From Mycolicibacterium flavescens (lineage in GTDB: Bacteria > Actinomycetota > Actinomycetes > Mycobacteriales > Mycobacteriaceae), in assembly GCF_001722335.1 (NCBI RefSeq), contig NZ_MIHA01000005.1, positions 186,001 through 250,000 of the forward strand: 64,000 nucleotides of DNA, given 5' to 3'. Below are positions 25,552-34,493 of this stretch, in pieces. How positions within the stretch are numbered: position 1 is the first letter of the stretch; the number at the start of each line of letters is the position of its first letter. Made by a program: the position numbers and the translations under genes. The notes below the pieces were generated by a model. That model was given only the letters and a program-made list of their open reading frames with translations. It did no database searches and had not been told where the DNA came from.

Positions 25552-26714
25552 GCGCTGACCTCCTCGTCGAACACGATGACGCCGCGAACGTTGCGGTCCC
25601 GGCGCAGATCCTCGTAGCCCTCGTTGATCTGGTCGAGGGAGTAGGTGGTGGTGATCATCTCGTCGAGCTTGAGCTGGCCGGACCCGTAGAGCTCCAACAG
25701 CATCGGGACGTCCGAGCGCGGGTTCATCGACCCGAGGATCGTGCCCGCCAGGGTCTTGTTCATCAGCGTGAAGTCCTGCACGTTGAAGTCGATCGACGTC
25801 AGCGTCTGCGACGACATCCCGGTGATCACGCACGTTCCGCCCTTGCGCGTCAACGCCAGTCCGGCGGCCGGGGTGTCGTGCTGCACCAGCGACGGCGCCA
25901 GGACGACGGCGTCGGCCATCACCCCGCGGGTGAGGTCGCGCACCAGTTCGACGGCCTCGTCCGCGGACGCCGCGGTGTGGGTGGCGCCGAACTCGAGTGC
26001 CGATTGCCGTTTGAACTCGCTGGGGTCGACGGCGACGATCTGCGCCGCACCGCGGATCCGGGCGGCCTGCACCGCGCACATCCCGATGCCGCCGCATCCG
26101 ATCACCACCGCGGTGTCCCCGCCGCGCACGTTCGCCCGGTTGGCCATCGACCCGAAACCGGTCGGCACCGCGCAGGCCACCAGCGCGGCCGCGCGCAACG
26201 GGATGTCGGGATCGATCTTCACCAGCGACGTCTCGGCCACCACGGTGTGCTCGGCGAACGCGCCGACCTTGGACAGATGTCCGAGCCCCTGACCGGACAG
26301 CGTGTGGTGGCGGAATGTGCCGTCGGTCGGCATGCCCGGCACCATCGTCAACGAACCGCTGTCGCACAGATACTGTGCGCCCGACGCGCACCAGCGGCAC
26401 CGCCCGCAGGTGGAGACAAACGACATCACGACGTGGTCGCCGGGCTCGAGATCCGTGACGCCGTCCCCGACTTCGACCACGACACCCGAACCCTCGTGAC
26501 CGCCGATGAGCGGGAACATCTCCGGCATGCCCATCGCCTTCATGACGTCGTTGGGCGCCGAGAGGTCACCGGTGAGAATGTGCTCGTCGGAGTGGCACAT
26601 CCCGGCGGCGGCGTTGCGGACGAGCACCTCACCGGCCCGCGGTGAGTCCAGCTCGAATTCCTCGACTGACCAGGGCTTACCGACTCCGTGCAGGATGGCG
26701 CCTCGTGTCCGCAT
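25548..26714 (-). CDS. NDMA-dependent-type zinc alcohol dehydrogenase
   Basis: The product has 388 residues. The start MRTRGAILHGVGKPW is typical of the NDMA-dependent alcohol dehydrogenase group. Catalytic zinc ligands: Cys in GMCHSDEH and His in GGHEGSGV. Structural zinc: CGRCRWCASGAQYLC. Rossmann loop: GCGGIGM. In actinobacteria this family is linked to the redox cofactor mycofactocin and keeps its NAD tightly bound (family knowledge); no mycofactocin biosynthesis genes are in this window. It heads the operon with P450, aldehyde dehydrogenase and SnoaL genes, and the TetR-type dyad at 26759-26787 lies 45 bases before its start. Confidence 0.92.
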   Translation of the reverse strand: MRTRGAILHGVGKPWSVEEFELDSPRAGEVLVRNAAAGMCHSDEHILTGDLSAPNDVMKAMGMPEMFPLIGGHEGSGVVVEVGDGVTDLEPGDHVVMSFVSTCGRCRWCASGAQYLCDSGSLTMVPGMPTDGTFRHHTLSGQGLGHLSKVGAFAEHTVVAETSLVKIDPDIPLRAAALVACAVPTGFGSMANRANVRGGDTAVVIGCGGIGMCAVQAARIRGAAQIVAVDPSEFKRQSALEFGATHTAASADEAVELVRDLTRGVMADAVVLAPSLVQHDTPAAGLALTRKGGTCVITGMSSQTLTSIDFNVQDFTLMNKTLAGTILGSMNPRSDVPMLLELYGSGQLKLDEMITTTYSLDQINEGYEDLRRDRNVRGVIVFDEEVSA

Positions 26715-26758
26715 CCGACCACCGTTCTCTCACGCGGACACTCAGGGCGCCGCTGTAG

Positions 26759-26787
26759 GTGTCACTTACACAGTATGTGTGTGACAC
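26759..26787. promoter_or_regulatory. dyad GTGTCAC-N15-GTGACAC upstream of the alcohol dehydrogenase operon
   Basis: Arms at 26759-26765 and 26781-26787 are identical to those at 20029-20057, with the same 15-base spacer length and CTTAC after the left arm. Symmetry extends further inward here (TTACACA against TATGTGT). It is a likely operator for the TetR protein at 19364. Confidence 0.75.
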
Positions 26788-26813
26788 TCACAGCAGGCAA
26801 GGGATTCGGAAAA

Positions 26814-27413
26814 TCAGACGGTGGCGGCGACCGGCGGGCCGATCTCATCGGTGAGGGTGTCGATCACCCGGGCCAGCTCGTCGACGATCCAACTGTCGCT
26901 GCGCCGCCGGTACACCTCGAGCAGCGACCGGTAGTGCCAGAGGTGTTCGTGCGGGTCGTCGGTGCTGAAGCGCTGCCACACCGGGTCGCCGTAGCGCCGG
27001 TAGTCACGCAGGATGGCGCGGGCGTTGTCGAGCTTGTCGGCCATCGACACGCGAATCGCGCTGTCGGAAACCGTGTTCAGGTGCGCGATGTAGTTCTCTT
27101 TGCGCTCCCGCCACGGCGGCTTGGGGGTGATGACGGTGTCGCTGCACTCCTCGACGATGCCCGCCACCTCGGCGCCGAAGCGGTCGTCGATGTCGGCCAG
27201 CGTCGCCTCGCCGCCCTGGTCCTCGGCGGCGTCGTGCAGAAGCGCCGCGATCGCCTCGGTCTCGGTGCCGTCGGCCTCGATCACCAGCCCGGCGACCGAC
27301 AGCAGGTGCCCGATGTAGGGCACGTCGCTGGCCTTGCGGGTCTGGGTGCGGTGCAGTTCGGCGGCGTAGCCGAGCGCCTCCTGAAACTTCGGGCCCAGTC
27401 GCGGTGTCGTCAT
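26814..27413 (-). CDS. HD-domain hydrolase of the SpoT/MESH1 type
   Basis: The product has 199 residues. The HD motif is LLHDAAEDQGG (about 60-70), preceded by YIGHLLSVAGLV, and ADKLDNARAIL (about 125) supplies the later metal Asp. This is the pattern of single-domain RelA/SpoT-like hydrolases, which can remove pyrophosphate from (p)ppGpp or act on NADPH. No synthetase domain is attached. It lies 9 bases after the LppP-like gene and so is probably cotranscribed with it. The substrate is inferred only. Confidence 0.85.
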   Translation of the reverse strand: MTTPRLGPKFQEALGYAAELHRTQTRKASDVPYIGHLLSVAGLVIEADGTETEAIAALLHDAAEDQGGEATLADIDDRFGAEVAGIVEECSDTVITPKPPWRERKENYIAHLNTVSDSAIRVSMADKLDNARAILRDYRRYGDPVWQRFSTDDPHEHLWHYRSLLEVYRRRSDSWIVDELARVIDTLTDEIGPPVAATV

Positions 27414-27422
27414 CTCACCTGC

Positions 27423-27878
27423 CTACTCCGCCGACGGCGCGGGATCGAGCATCACGACGCGGTCGTCGTGCCACCGGTAGCGCACGGTCGACTCGTCAGG
27501 CGTCTTGTACGTGAGCACGACGGTGTCGTCGCTGCTGGCGTCGGCGTCCAGCGACGTGAAACCGTGCGCCTTGGCCGTGCCGGTGCCGACGAACTCGCCG
27601 TGGTGGAACATCAGCGCCTGGACCGGGGAGCTGCCGGTCGCGCCCTCGACGGTCACCAGGATCGTCGACAGCGTCGCGCACGGGTCGTAGTTGCTCGCGA
27701 CCGGCGTCGGGTCCCACTTGGCGCCGGTCAGCGGTTCGAACGGCAGCTGGGCGAACGCGAACCGGATGGCGGCGGGCTCGTCGGGACCGCCGCAGTTCTG
27801 CGCGGCGGCGGCCGGGCTCGCGATCACCGACAGGCCGGTCAGCGCGGCAGCGGTCGTCGCGGCGAACCATCGGTTCAT
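27423..27878 (-). CDS. LppP/LprE-type secreted protein
   Basis: The product has 151 residues. ATG at 27878 is chosen because it places the signal peptide right (MNRWFAATTAAALTGLSVIA, cleavage near ASPAAAA-QN). The rest matches the LppP/LprE family pattern: Cys pair (NCGG and DPCAT), FAFAQLPFEP, and a C-terminal TVRYRWHDDRVVML. No lipobox Cys is seen at the signal-peptide end, so it is probably secreted rather than lipid-anchored. Function unknown. Confidence 0.82.
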   Translation of the reverse strand: MNRWFAATTAAALTGLSVIASPAAAAQNCGGPDEPAAIRFAFAQLPFEPLTGAKWDPTPVASNYDPCATLSTILVTVEGATGSSPVQALMFHHGEFVGTGTAKAHGFTSLDADASSDDTVVLTYKTPDESTVRYRWHDDRVVMLDPAPSAE

Positions 27879-27951
27879 GTGTCCCGGCTTCCCGCGGCGG
27901 GTGCTGGACAAACGTCCCTCACGTCGGACCGACCTCCTATGGTGAACGGTG

Positions 27952-30900
27952 ATGGCGCTTCATATTCATCGCGCGGAGCGCACCGACCTGCTGGCCGACG
28001 GCCTGGGTGCGCTGCTCGCGAGCCCGCTGGCCGACCCGTTCGCCGAGGAACTGGTCATCGTGCCGGCCAAGGGCGTCGAGCGGTGGTTGAGCCAGCGCCT
28101 GAGCCACGTCCTGGGCCGCGGCACCGGCGCCGACGGGGTGTGCGCGGGGATCGCGTTCCGCAACCCGCGCTCGCTGATCGCCGAACTCACCGGAACCGAG
28201 CGTGACGACCCGTGGTCGCCCGACGCGATGGTGTGGCCGCTGATGGAGGTCATCGACGCGCACTGTTCGCAGCCGTGGTGCACGCCGCTGGCGGTTCATC
28301 TCGGCCACTTCGAGGCCGGCGACGAGAAGGAACTGCGGCAGGGCAGGCGCTACGCGGTGGCTCGGAGGCTGGCCGGATTGTTCGCCTCCTATGCGCGTCA
28401 ACGGCCCGGTCTGCTGATCGACTGGGAGAACGGCGACGACGGCGACGTTGCTCCCGACCTGAACTGGCAGCCGCCGCTGTGGCGTGCGCTGATCGAGCGT
28501 ATCGACGCCGACACCCCGCACATCCGCCACGCCAAAACCCTTACCAGACTTGCCGAGTCGCCGACAAACCTGCCGCAGCGGCTGTCGCTTTTCGGCTACA
28601 CGCGACTGCCCAGCACCGAGGTCGAACTGCTCGACGCGCTGGCCACCCACCACGACCTGCACCTGTGGCTGCCGCACCCCAGCGACGACCTGTGGCGAAA
28701 GCTCGCGGACACCCACGGCCAGATCCCGCGCCGCACCGACACCAGCCACCGCGAGGTCGGCCACCCGCTGCTGGCCACGCTCGGCCGCGACCTTCGCGAA
28801 CTGCAGCGCACCCTTCCCGCCGACGCGCGGACCGATGAGTATCTCGGCGGCCGCGACCACCCGGACACCCTGCTCGGCTGGTTGCAGTCCGACATCACCG
28901 CCAACGAGGTCCGCCGCGAAGGCCGGGTCCACGACCGGAAAGACCGCTCGGTGCAGGTGCACTGCTGCCACGGGCCGGCCCGCCAGATCGACGTGCTGCG
29001 TGAGGTCCTGCTCGGCCTGCTCGCCGACGACCCCACCCTCGAACCGCGCGACATCCTCGTCATGTGCCCCGATATCGAGACCTACGCACCGCTGATCGTC
29101 GCGGGTTTCGGTCTCGGCGACATGATCAACGGCGTGCACCCGGCGCACCAGTTGCGGGTGCGTCTCGCCGACCGCTCGCTGGTGCAGACCAACCCGCTGC
29201 TCGGCGTCGCGGCGCAACTGCTCACGCTGGCCGGCGGGCGCGCCACCGCCAGCGAGGTGCTCAACCTCGCGCAGGCCGCGCCGGTGCGCGCCCGGTTCGG
29301 GTTCACCGACGACAACCTCGAAGACATCACCCGCTGGGTGCGCCAGGCCAACATCCGCTGGGGCTTCGACACCGAGCACCGCCGGCCCTACGGCGTCGAC
29401 TTCATCCAGAACACGTGGCGGTTCGGCATCGACCGGGTGCTGGCCGGGGTGGCCATGTCCGACGACTCGCACGCCTGGATCGACACCACGCTGCCCCTCG
29501 ACGACGTCAGCAGCAACCGGGTGGACCTGGCCGGTCAGCTCGCCGAGTACGTCGAACGGCTGCGGCGCTCGGTCGAATCCCTCACCGGCGCAAAGCCTCT
29601 CGCAGACTGGCTGGCGGCGCTGACCGACAGCGTCGCGCTGCTGACCCGGGTGGATGACGACGACGTCTGGCAGCGCGCGCAACTGGAACGCGAGTTCGCC
29701 GAGGTGCTCGCCACCGCCGGCCCGCGCGCCGACACGCTGATGCGGCTGTCCGATGTGCGCGCCCTGCTGGACCGCCACCTCGCGGGCCGCCCGACGCGGG
29801 CCAATTTCCGCACCGGCACGCTGACCGTCTGCACGATGGTGCCGATGCGGTCGGTGCCGCACCGGGTGGTGTGCCTCGTCGGCCTCGACGACGGTGTGTT
29901 CCCGCGCATCGGGATCGTCGACGGTGACGACGCGCTGGCCCGCGAACCGATGACCGGCGAGCGCGACATCCGTTCCGAGGACCGGCAGTTGCTGCTCGAC
30001 GCGATCGGCGCCGCGACCGAGACGCTGGTGATCACCTACACCGGCGCCAACGAGTACACCGGCCAGGAGCGCCCGCCCGCGGTGCCGCTGGCCGAACTGC
30101 TCGACACCCTCGACCGGACGACCGACGCGCCGGTGCGTGACGACGTCGTCGTCGAACACCCGCTGCAACCGTTCGACGACCGCAATGTGCTGCCCGGCAA
30201 GCTGATTCCCGACAAACCGTTCACCTTCGACTCGACCGTCGTGCACGCCGCCCGGGCCCGCGCCGGTGACCGCGGCCCGCGGCCCGGCTTCGTGTCGGGC
30301 ATGCTGCCCGCTCCCCCGCCCGACGACGTGGTGCTCGCCGACCTCGTCTCGTTCTTCCGCGATCCGGTCAAGGGGTTCTTCCGGGCGCTCGAGTACACGC
30401 TGCCGTGGGAGGTCGACGGCGTCGACGACGCGATGCCGGTGGAGATCGACGCGCTCGAGGAGTGGACGGTCGGTGACCGCATGCTCGGGGACATGTTGCG
30501 CGGCATGTCCTCCGAGGAGGCCCGGAACGCCGAGTGGCGCCGAGGCACCCTGCCGCCGGGCAACCTCGGGTGGCGGCGGGCCAAGGACATCTGCGAGCGG
30601 GCCACGCTGATCGCCGAGGCCGCCCGGCCGTACCGAGGTGAGCGTGCGGGCGCGGTCGACGTCGACGTCGAGATCGGCGGTGGCCGTCGCGTCACCGGAA
30701 CCGTCGGCCCGGTCTACGGGGACCGGTTGATGTCGGTCACCTACTCCAAGCTCGACGGCCGTCATCTGCTGCAGCCGTGGATTCCGTTGCTGGCGTTGCA
30801 CGCTCACGACCCGGGCCGACTGTGGAAGGCGGTCTGCATCGGGCGCCCGCGCCGCGGCAACGATCCGCGTGTCGAGGTGATCGGCCGCCCGCACGAACAG

Positions 30901-31194
30901 GCCCGCGCGCTGCTCGCCGACCTGGTCGCAATGTACGACGAGGGCCGCCGTCATCCGCTGCCGCTGCCGGTCAAGACGTCGTACGCCTGGGCCGAGGCCG
31001 TGCACGGTCACGGCGATCCCGAACAGCGCGCCGGATACCGGTGGCGCTCCGGCAACTACCCCGGCGAAGAGGAAGAACCGGCGTACCGGCAGGCCTTCGG
31101 CGAACGCACGTGGCTCAAGCACCTCGTCGACCGCGGACTGGACACCTACGCAGGCCGGTTGTGGCTGCCGATGCTGCGGGCGCTGGAGAGCTGA
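27952..31194 (+). CDS. recC: exodeoxyribonuclease V subunit gamma, RecC
   Basis: The product has 1080 residues, close to the usual size. The N-terminal half is an inactivated helicase fold (LVIVPAKGVERWLSQRLSHV; later DILVMCPDIETYAPLI) and the C-terminal half an inactivated nuclease fold. RecC holds the complex together and, in E. coli, reads Chi. ATG at 27952 is used; GTG at 27949 is equally possible. A TATGGT at 27938-27943 could be a -10 for a nearly leaderless transcript. First gene of recC-recB-recD. In M. smegmatis RecBCD serves single-strand annealing rather than RecA recombination (published family knowledge). Confidence 0.95.
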   Translation: MALHIHRAERTDLLADGLGALLASPLADPFAEELVIVPAKGVERWLSQRLSHVLGRGTGADGVCAGIAFRNPRSLIAELTGTERDDPWSPDAMVWPLMEVIDAHCSQPWCTPLAVHLGHFEAGDEKELRQGRRYAVARRLAGLFASYARQRPGLLIDWENGDDGDVAPDLNWQPPLWRALIERIDADTPHIRHAKTLTRLAESPTNLPQRLSLFGYTRLPSTEVELLDALATHHDLHLWLPHPSDDLWRKLADTHGQIPRRTDTSHREVGHPLLATLGRDLRELQRTLPADARTDEYLGGRDHPDTLLGWLQSDITANEVRREGRVHDRKDRSVQVHCCHGPARQIDVLREVLLGLLADDPTLEPRDILVMCPDIETYAPLIVAGFGLGDMINGVHPAHQLRVRLADRSLVQTNPLLGVAAQLLTLAGGRATASEVLNLAQAAPVRARFGFTDDNLEDITRWVRQANIRWGFDTEHRRPYGVDFIQNTWRFGIDRVLAGVAMSDDSHAWIDTTLPLDDVSSNRVDLAGQLAEYVERLRRSVESLTGAKPLADWLAALTDSVALLTRVDDDDVWQRAQLEREFAEVLATAGPRADTLMRLSDVRALLDRHLAGRPTRANFRTGTLTVCTMVPMRSVPHRVVCLVGLDDGVFPRIGIVDGDDALAREPMTGERDIRSEDRQLLLDAIGAATETLVITYTGANEYTGQERPPAVPLAELLDTLDRTTDAPVRDDVVVEHPLQPFDDRNVLPGKLIPDKPFTFDSTVVHAARARAGDRGPRPGFVSGMLPAPPPDDVVLADLVSFFRDPVKGFFRALEYTLPWEVDGVDDAMPVEIDALEEWTVGDRMLGDMLRGMSSEEARNAEWRRGTLPPGNLGWRRAKDICERATLIAEAARPYRGERAGAVDVDVEIGGGRRVTGTVGPVYGDRLMSVTYSKLDGRHLLQPWIPLLALHAHDPGRLWKAVCIGRPRRGNDPRVEVIGRPHEQARALLADLVAMYDEGRRHPLPLPVKTSYAWAEAVHGHGDPEQRAGYRWRSGNYPGEEEEPAYRQAFGERTWLKHLVDRGLDTYAGRLWLPMLRALES

Positions 31195-34100
31195 TGGAAC
31201 CGTTCGATCTGTCGGGGGATCTGCCCGCGCCCCGCACCACCACGGTGCTGGAGGCCAGCGCGGGCACCGGAAAGACGTTCGCGCTGGCGGGTCTGGTCAC
31301 CCGCTACCTCGCGGAGGGCGTCGCGACGCTCGACCAGATGCTGCTGATCACGTTCAGCCGCGCCGCCAGCCAGGAGCTGCGCGACCGCGTGCGCCGCCAG
31401 ATCGTCGACGCCGTACAGGCATTCGGAGACCCGGCCGGCGTCGAGACCAACGAGATCATCGACTACCTGCGCCGCGGTTCCCCCGAGGAGATCGAGGTGC
31501 GCGAACGCAACCTGCGCGACGCGCTGGCCGCGTTCGACGCCGCCACGATCGCCACCACCCACCAGTTCTGCCAGCTGGTGCTGCGGTCACTGGGCGTGGC
31601 CGGCGACAGCGACTCCGGGGTCACGCTGGTCGAGAGCCTCGACGAGCTGGTCACCGAGATCGTCGACGACCTGTACCTGCACCACTTCGGCCGCCAGCGC
31701 GACGACCCGCTGCTGACCTATCCCGACGCGCTGCGGCTCGCCAAAGAGGTCGTGAAGAACCCGGCCACCGAGCTGCGGCCCGCCGACCCAGAACCGGAGT
31801 CACGCGCCGCCGTGTGCCTCCGGTTCGCCAAAGACGTTCTCGCCGAACTGGAGAAGCGCAAACGCCAGCGGGGAATTCTGGGCTACGACGATCTGCTGAG
31901 CCGACTGGCCGACGCGCTGGCCGCCGACGGCTCGGCAGCGCAGGTGCGGATGCCGCAGCGCTGGCCGATCGTGATGGTCGACGAGTTCCAGGACACCGAT
32001 CCCGTGCAGTGGCAGGTGATCGACCGCGCGTTCACCGGGCGCTCCACGCTGATCCTGATCGGCGACCCCAAACAGGCGATCTACGCGTTCCGCGGCGGCG
32101 ACATCGTCACGTATCTGAGCGCGGCGTCCAAGGCCGACGTGCAGAAGACGCTGGCGACCAACTGGCGCAGCGACGCGGCGCTGGTCAACCGGCTGCAGGC
32201 GGTGCTGCGCGGCGCGCAACTGGGTCACTCGAAGATCGTCGTGCACGATGTCGCCGCCAAGCACACCGGCTCCCGGCTGGCCGGCGCCCCGTGCACCGAT
32301 CCGTTCCGCCTGCGGGTGGTGCGCCGGGAGACGTTGGGGCGCAGCGGAACCGGTGTCATCCCGATCGACCAGCTGCGCACCCACATTCCGCGTGACCTGG
32401 CCGCCGACGTCGCGTTACTGCTGGATTCTGACGCCACGTTCGACGGCCGGCCGCTCGGGGCGGGCGACATCGCGGTGATCGTGGAGACCCACAAGGATGC
32501 CCGCGCCTGCTACCGCGCGCTGTGCGACGCCGGGATCCCCGCCGTCTACACCGGCGACTCGGACGTGTTCACCTCCGACGCCGCCAAGGACTGGCTGGCG
32601 CTGCTCGAGGCTTTCGACCAGCCGCACCGGCCCGGCGTGGTGCGCGCGGCCGCCGCGACGATGTTCTTCGGTGAGACCGCCGCAACGCTGGTCGCCGGCG
32701 GTGACGAGCTGACCGACCGCATCGCGGAGACGTTGCGCGAGTGGGCCAGTCACGCCCGCGAGCGCGGTGTCGCGGCGATCTTCGAGGCCGCGCAGCTGGC
32801 CGGCATGAGCGACCGCGTGCTGGGCTGGCAGAACGGGGAGCGGCAGATGACCGACCTCGCGCACATGACCCAGCTGTTGCAGGAGGCCGCACACCGCGAG
32901 CACTTCACGTTGCCCGCGCTACGCGACTGGCTGCGCGCCCAGTGTGAGGAGGGCAGCGGCACCGCCGAACGGTTCCGCCGCCTCGACAACGACGCCGCCG
33001 CGGTGCAGGTGATGACGGTGTTCGTCGCCAAGGGCCTGCAGTTCCCGGTGGTCTACCTGCCGTTCGCGTTCAACCGGCACGTCCGCGAACCCGAGATCGT
33101 GCTGTACCACGAGGGCGAGACCCGCTGTTTGCACATCGGCGGCAACGACAGCCCGGACTTCCACGCGGTGTCCAAACTCGGCCGCCAGGAGGACGCCAGC
33201 GACGACAGTCGGCTGATGTACGTGGCGATGACGCGCGCACAGTCGCAACTGGTGACGTGGTGGGCGCCCGCCCACGGCGAACCCCACGGCGGCCTGTCGC
33301 GGCTGCTGCGCGGTCGACGGCCCGGTGAGGCGATGGTGCCCGATACCGTTGCGCCGTTGCGGGTTTCCGACGACGACGCGATGGCACGGCTACAGGAGTG
33401 GGCGGCGATCGGTGGCCCGTCGCTCGAGGACTCGGTGCCGCGACCGATACCCGCGCGCCCGCGGGTGTCCGAGTCCGGGGACTTCGACGTCCGGCACTTC
33501 CACCGGCCCATCGACGCGGCCTGGCGGCGCACGTCGTACAGCGGGCTGATCCGCGCCGTCGAGGCGACACCGGTCAGCAGCGAACCCGAGGTGGTCGAAC
33601 TCGACGACGAGGTCGCCGAGATCGCGTTGACCTCGCAGACCGCCGGCGCCGATGTGCCCTCGCCGATGGCCGACCTGCCCACCGGGGCGAAGTTCGGCAC
33701 GCTGGTGCACGCGGTGCTCGAGGACGCCGACCCGTTCGCCACCGACCTGGCCGCCGAACTGGAGGCCCGGATCCGTGAGCACGCCGTGTGGTGGCCCGTC
33801 GACGTCTCAGCGGAGGAGTTGGCGGCGGCGCTCGTGCCGTTGCACGACACGCCCCTCGGGCCGCTGGCCGACGGGGTGACGCTGCGGCAGATCGGGCTGG
33901 AGGACCGGATGCGGGAGATGGAGTTCGAGTTCCCGCTGGCCGGTGGGGATCTGCGGACTTCGGCGCCCGACATCCGGCTGGCGCACGTCGGGGCGCTGCT
34001 GCGTGAGCACCTCGATGTCGGGGACCCGATGCGGGTGTACGCCGACCGGTTGGCCGAGGCGGGCCTGGGAACGCAGTCGCTGAAGGGCTACCTGTCGGGA

Positions 34101-34493
34101 TCGGTGGACGCGGTGCTGCGCGTCCCCGATGATTCTGGCGGGCGCTATCTCGTCGTCGACTACAAGACCAACTGGCTGGGTGACCCGGCGCGGCCGCTGA
34201 CCGCCGCCGACTACGCGCGGCCGCGGCTCGTCGAGGCGATGCTGCACTCGGACTACCCGCTGCAGGCCCTGCTGTACAGCGTTGTGCTGCACCGGTTCTT
34301 GCGCTGGCGGCTGCCGGGCTATGACCCGTCGCAGCATCTGGGTGGGGTGCTGTACCTGTATTTGCGCGGCATGTGCGGTGCGGACACTCCGGTGGTCGAC
34401 GGCGATCCGGCGGGGGTGTTCAGTTGGCGGCCGCCCGCGGCGTTGATCACCGCGCTGTCGGATCTGCTCGACGCGGGACGGGCGGCGGCATGA
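31194..34493 (+). CDS. recB: exodeoxyribonuclease V subunit beta, RecB
   Basis: The product has 1099 residues; the ATG shares one base with the recC stop (TGATG). UvrD-type helicase motifs: ASAGTGKTF (about 21-29), MVDEFQDTDPVQW (about 261), LATNWRSD, VFVAKGLQFPVVYLP and MYVAMTRAQSQL. The C-terminal RecB nuclease has LVHAVLED and VVDYKTNW (about 987-994), so both the 3'-5' helicase and the single nuclease site look intact. It forms the RecBCD end-processing machine with its neighbours. Confidence 0.96.
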   Translation: MEPFDLSGDLPAPRTTTVLEASAGTGKTFALAGLVTRYLAEGVATLDQMLLITFSRAASQELRDRVRRQIVDAVQAFGDPAGVETNEIIDYLRRGSPEEIEVRERNLRDALAAFDAATIATTHQFCQLVLRSLGVAGDSDSGVTLVESLDELVTEIVDDLYLHHFGRQRDDPLLTYPDALRLAKEVVKNPATELRPADPEPESRAAVCLRFAKDVLAELEKRKRQRGILGYDDLLSRLADALAADGSAAQVRMPQRWPIVMVDEFQDTDPVQWQVIDRAFTGRSTLILIGDPKQAIYAFRGGDIVTYLSAASKADVQKTLATNWRSDAALVNRLQAVLRGAQLGHSKIVVHDVAAKHTGSRLAGAPCTDPFRLRVVRRETLGRSGTGVIPIDQLRTHIPRDLAADVALLLDSDATFDGRPLGAGDIAVIVETHKDARACYRALCDAGIPAVYTGDSDVFTSDAAKDWLALLEAFDQPHRPGVVRAAAATMFFGETAATLVAGGDELTDRIAETLREWASHARERGVAAIFEAAQLAGMSDRVLGWQNGERQMTDLAHMTQLLQEAAHREHFTLPALRDWLRAQCEEGSGTAERFRRLDNDAAAVQVMTVFVAKGLQFPVVYLPFAFNRHVREPEIVLYHEGETRCLHIGGNDSPDFHAVSKLGRQEDASDDSRLMYVAMTRAQSQLVTWWAPAHGEPHGGLSRLLRGRRPGEAMVPDTVAPLRVSDDDAMARLQEWAAIGGPSLEDSVPRPIPARPRVSESGDFDVRHFHRPIDAAWRRTSYSGLIRAVEATPVSSEPEVVELDDEVAEIALTSQTAGADVPSPMADLPTGAKFGTLVHAVLEDADPFATDLAAELEARIREHAVWWPVDVSAEELAAALVPLHDTPLGPLADGVTLRQIGLEDRMREMEFEFPLAGGDLRTSAPDIRLAHVGALLREHLDVGDPMRVYADRLAEAGLGTQSLKGYLSGSVDAVLRVPDDSGGRYLVVDYKTNWLGDPARPLTAADYARPRLVEAMLHSDYPLQALLYSVVLHRFLRWRLPGYDPSQHLGGVLYLYLRGMCGADTPVVDGDPAGVFSWRPPAALITALSDLLDAGRAAA

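Noticed and set aside
27937..31122. 1061-codon open frame on the minus strand across recC
   Set aside because: It is an antisense shadow of recC caused by high GC at third positions; the plus frame has RecC features and overlaps recB in an operon.
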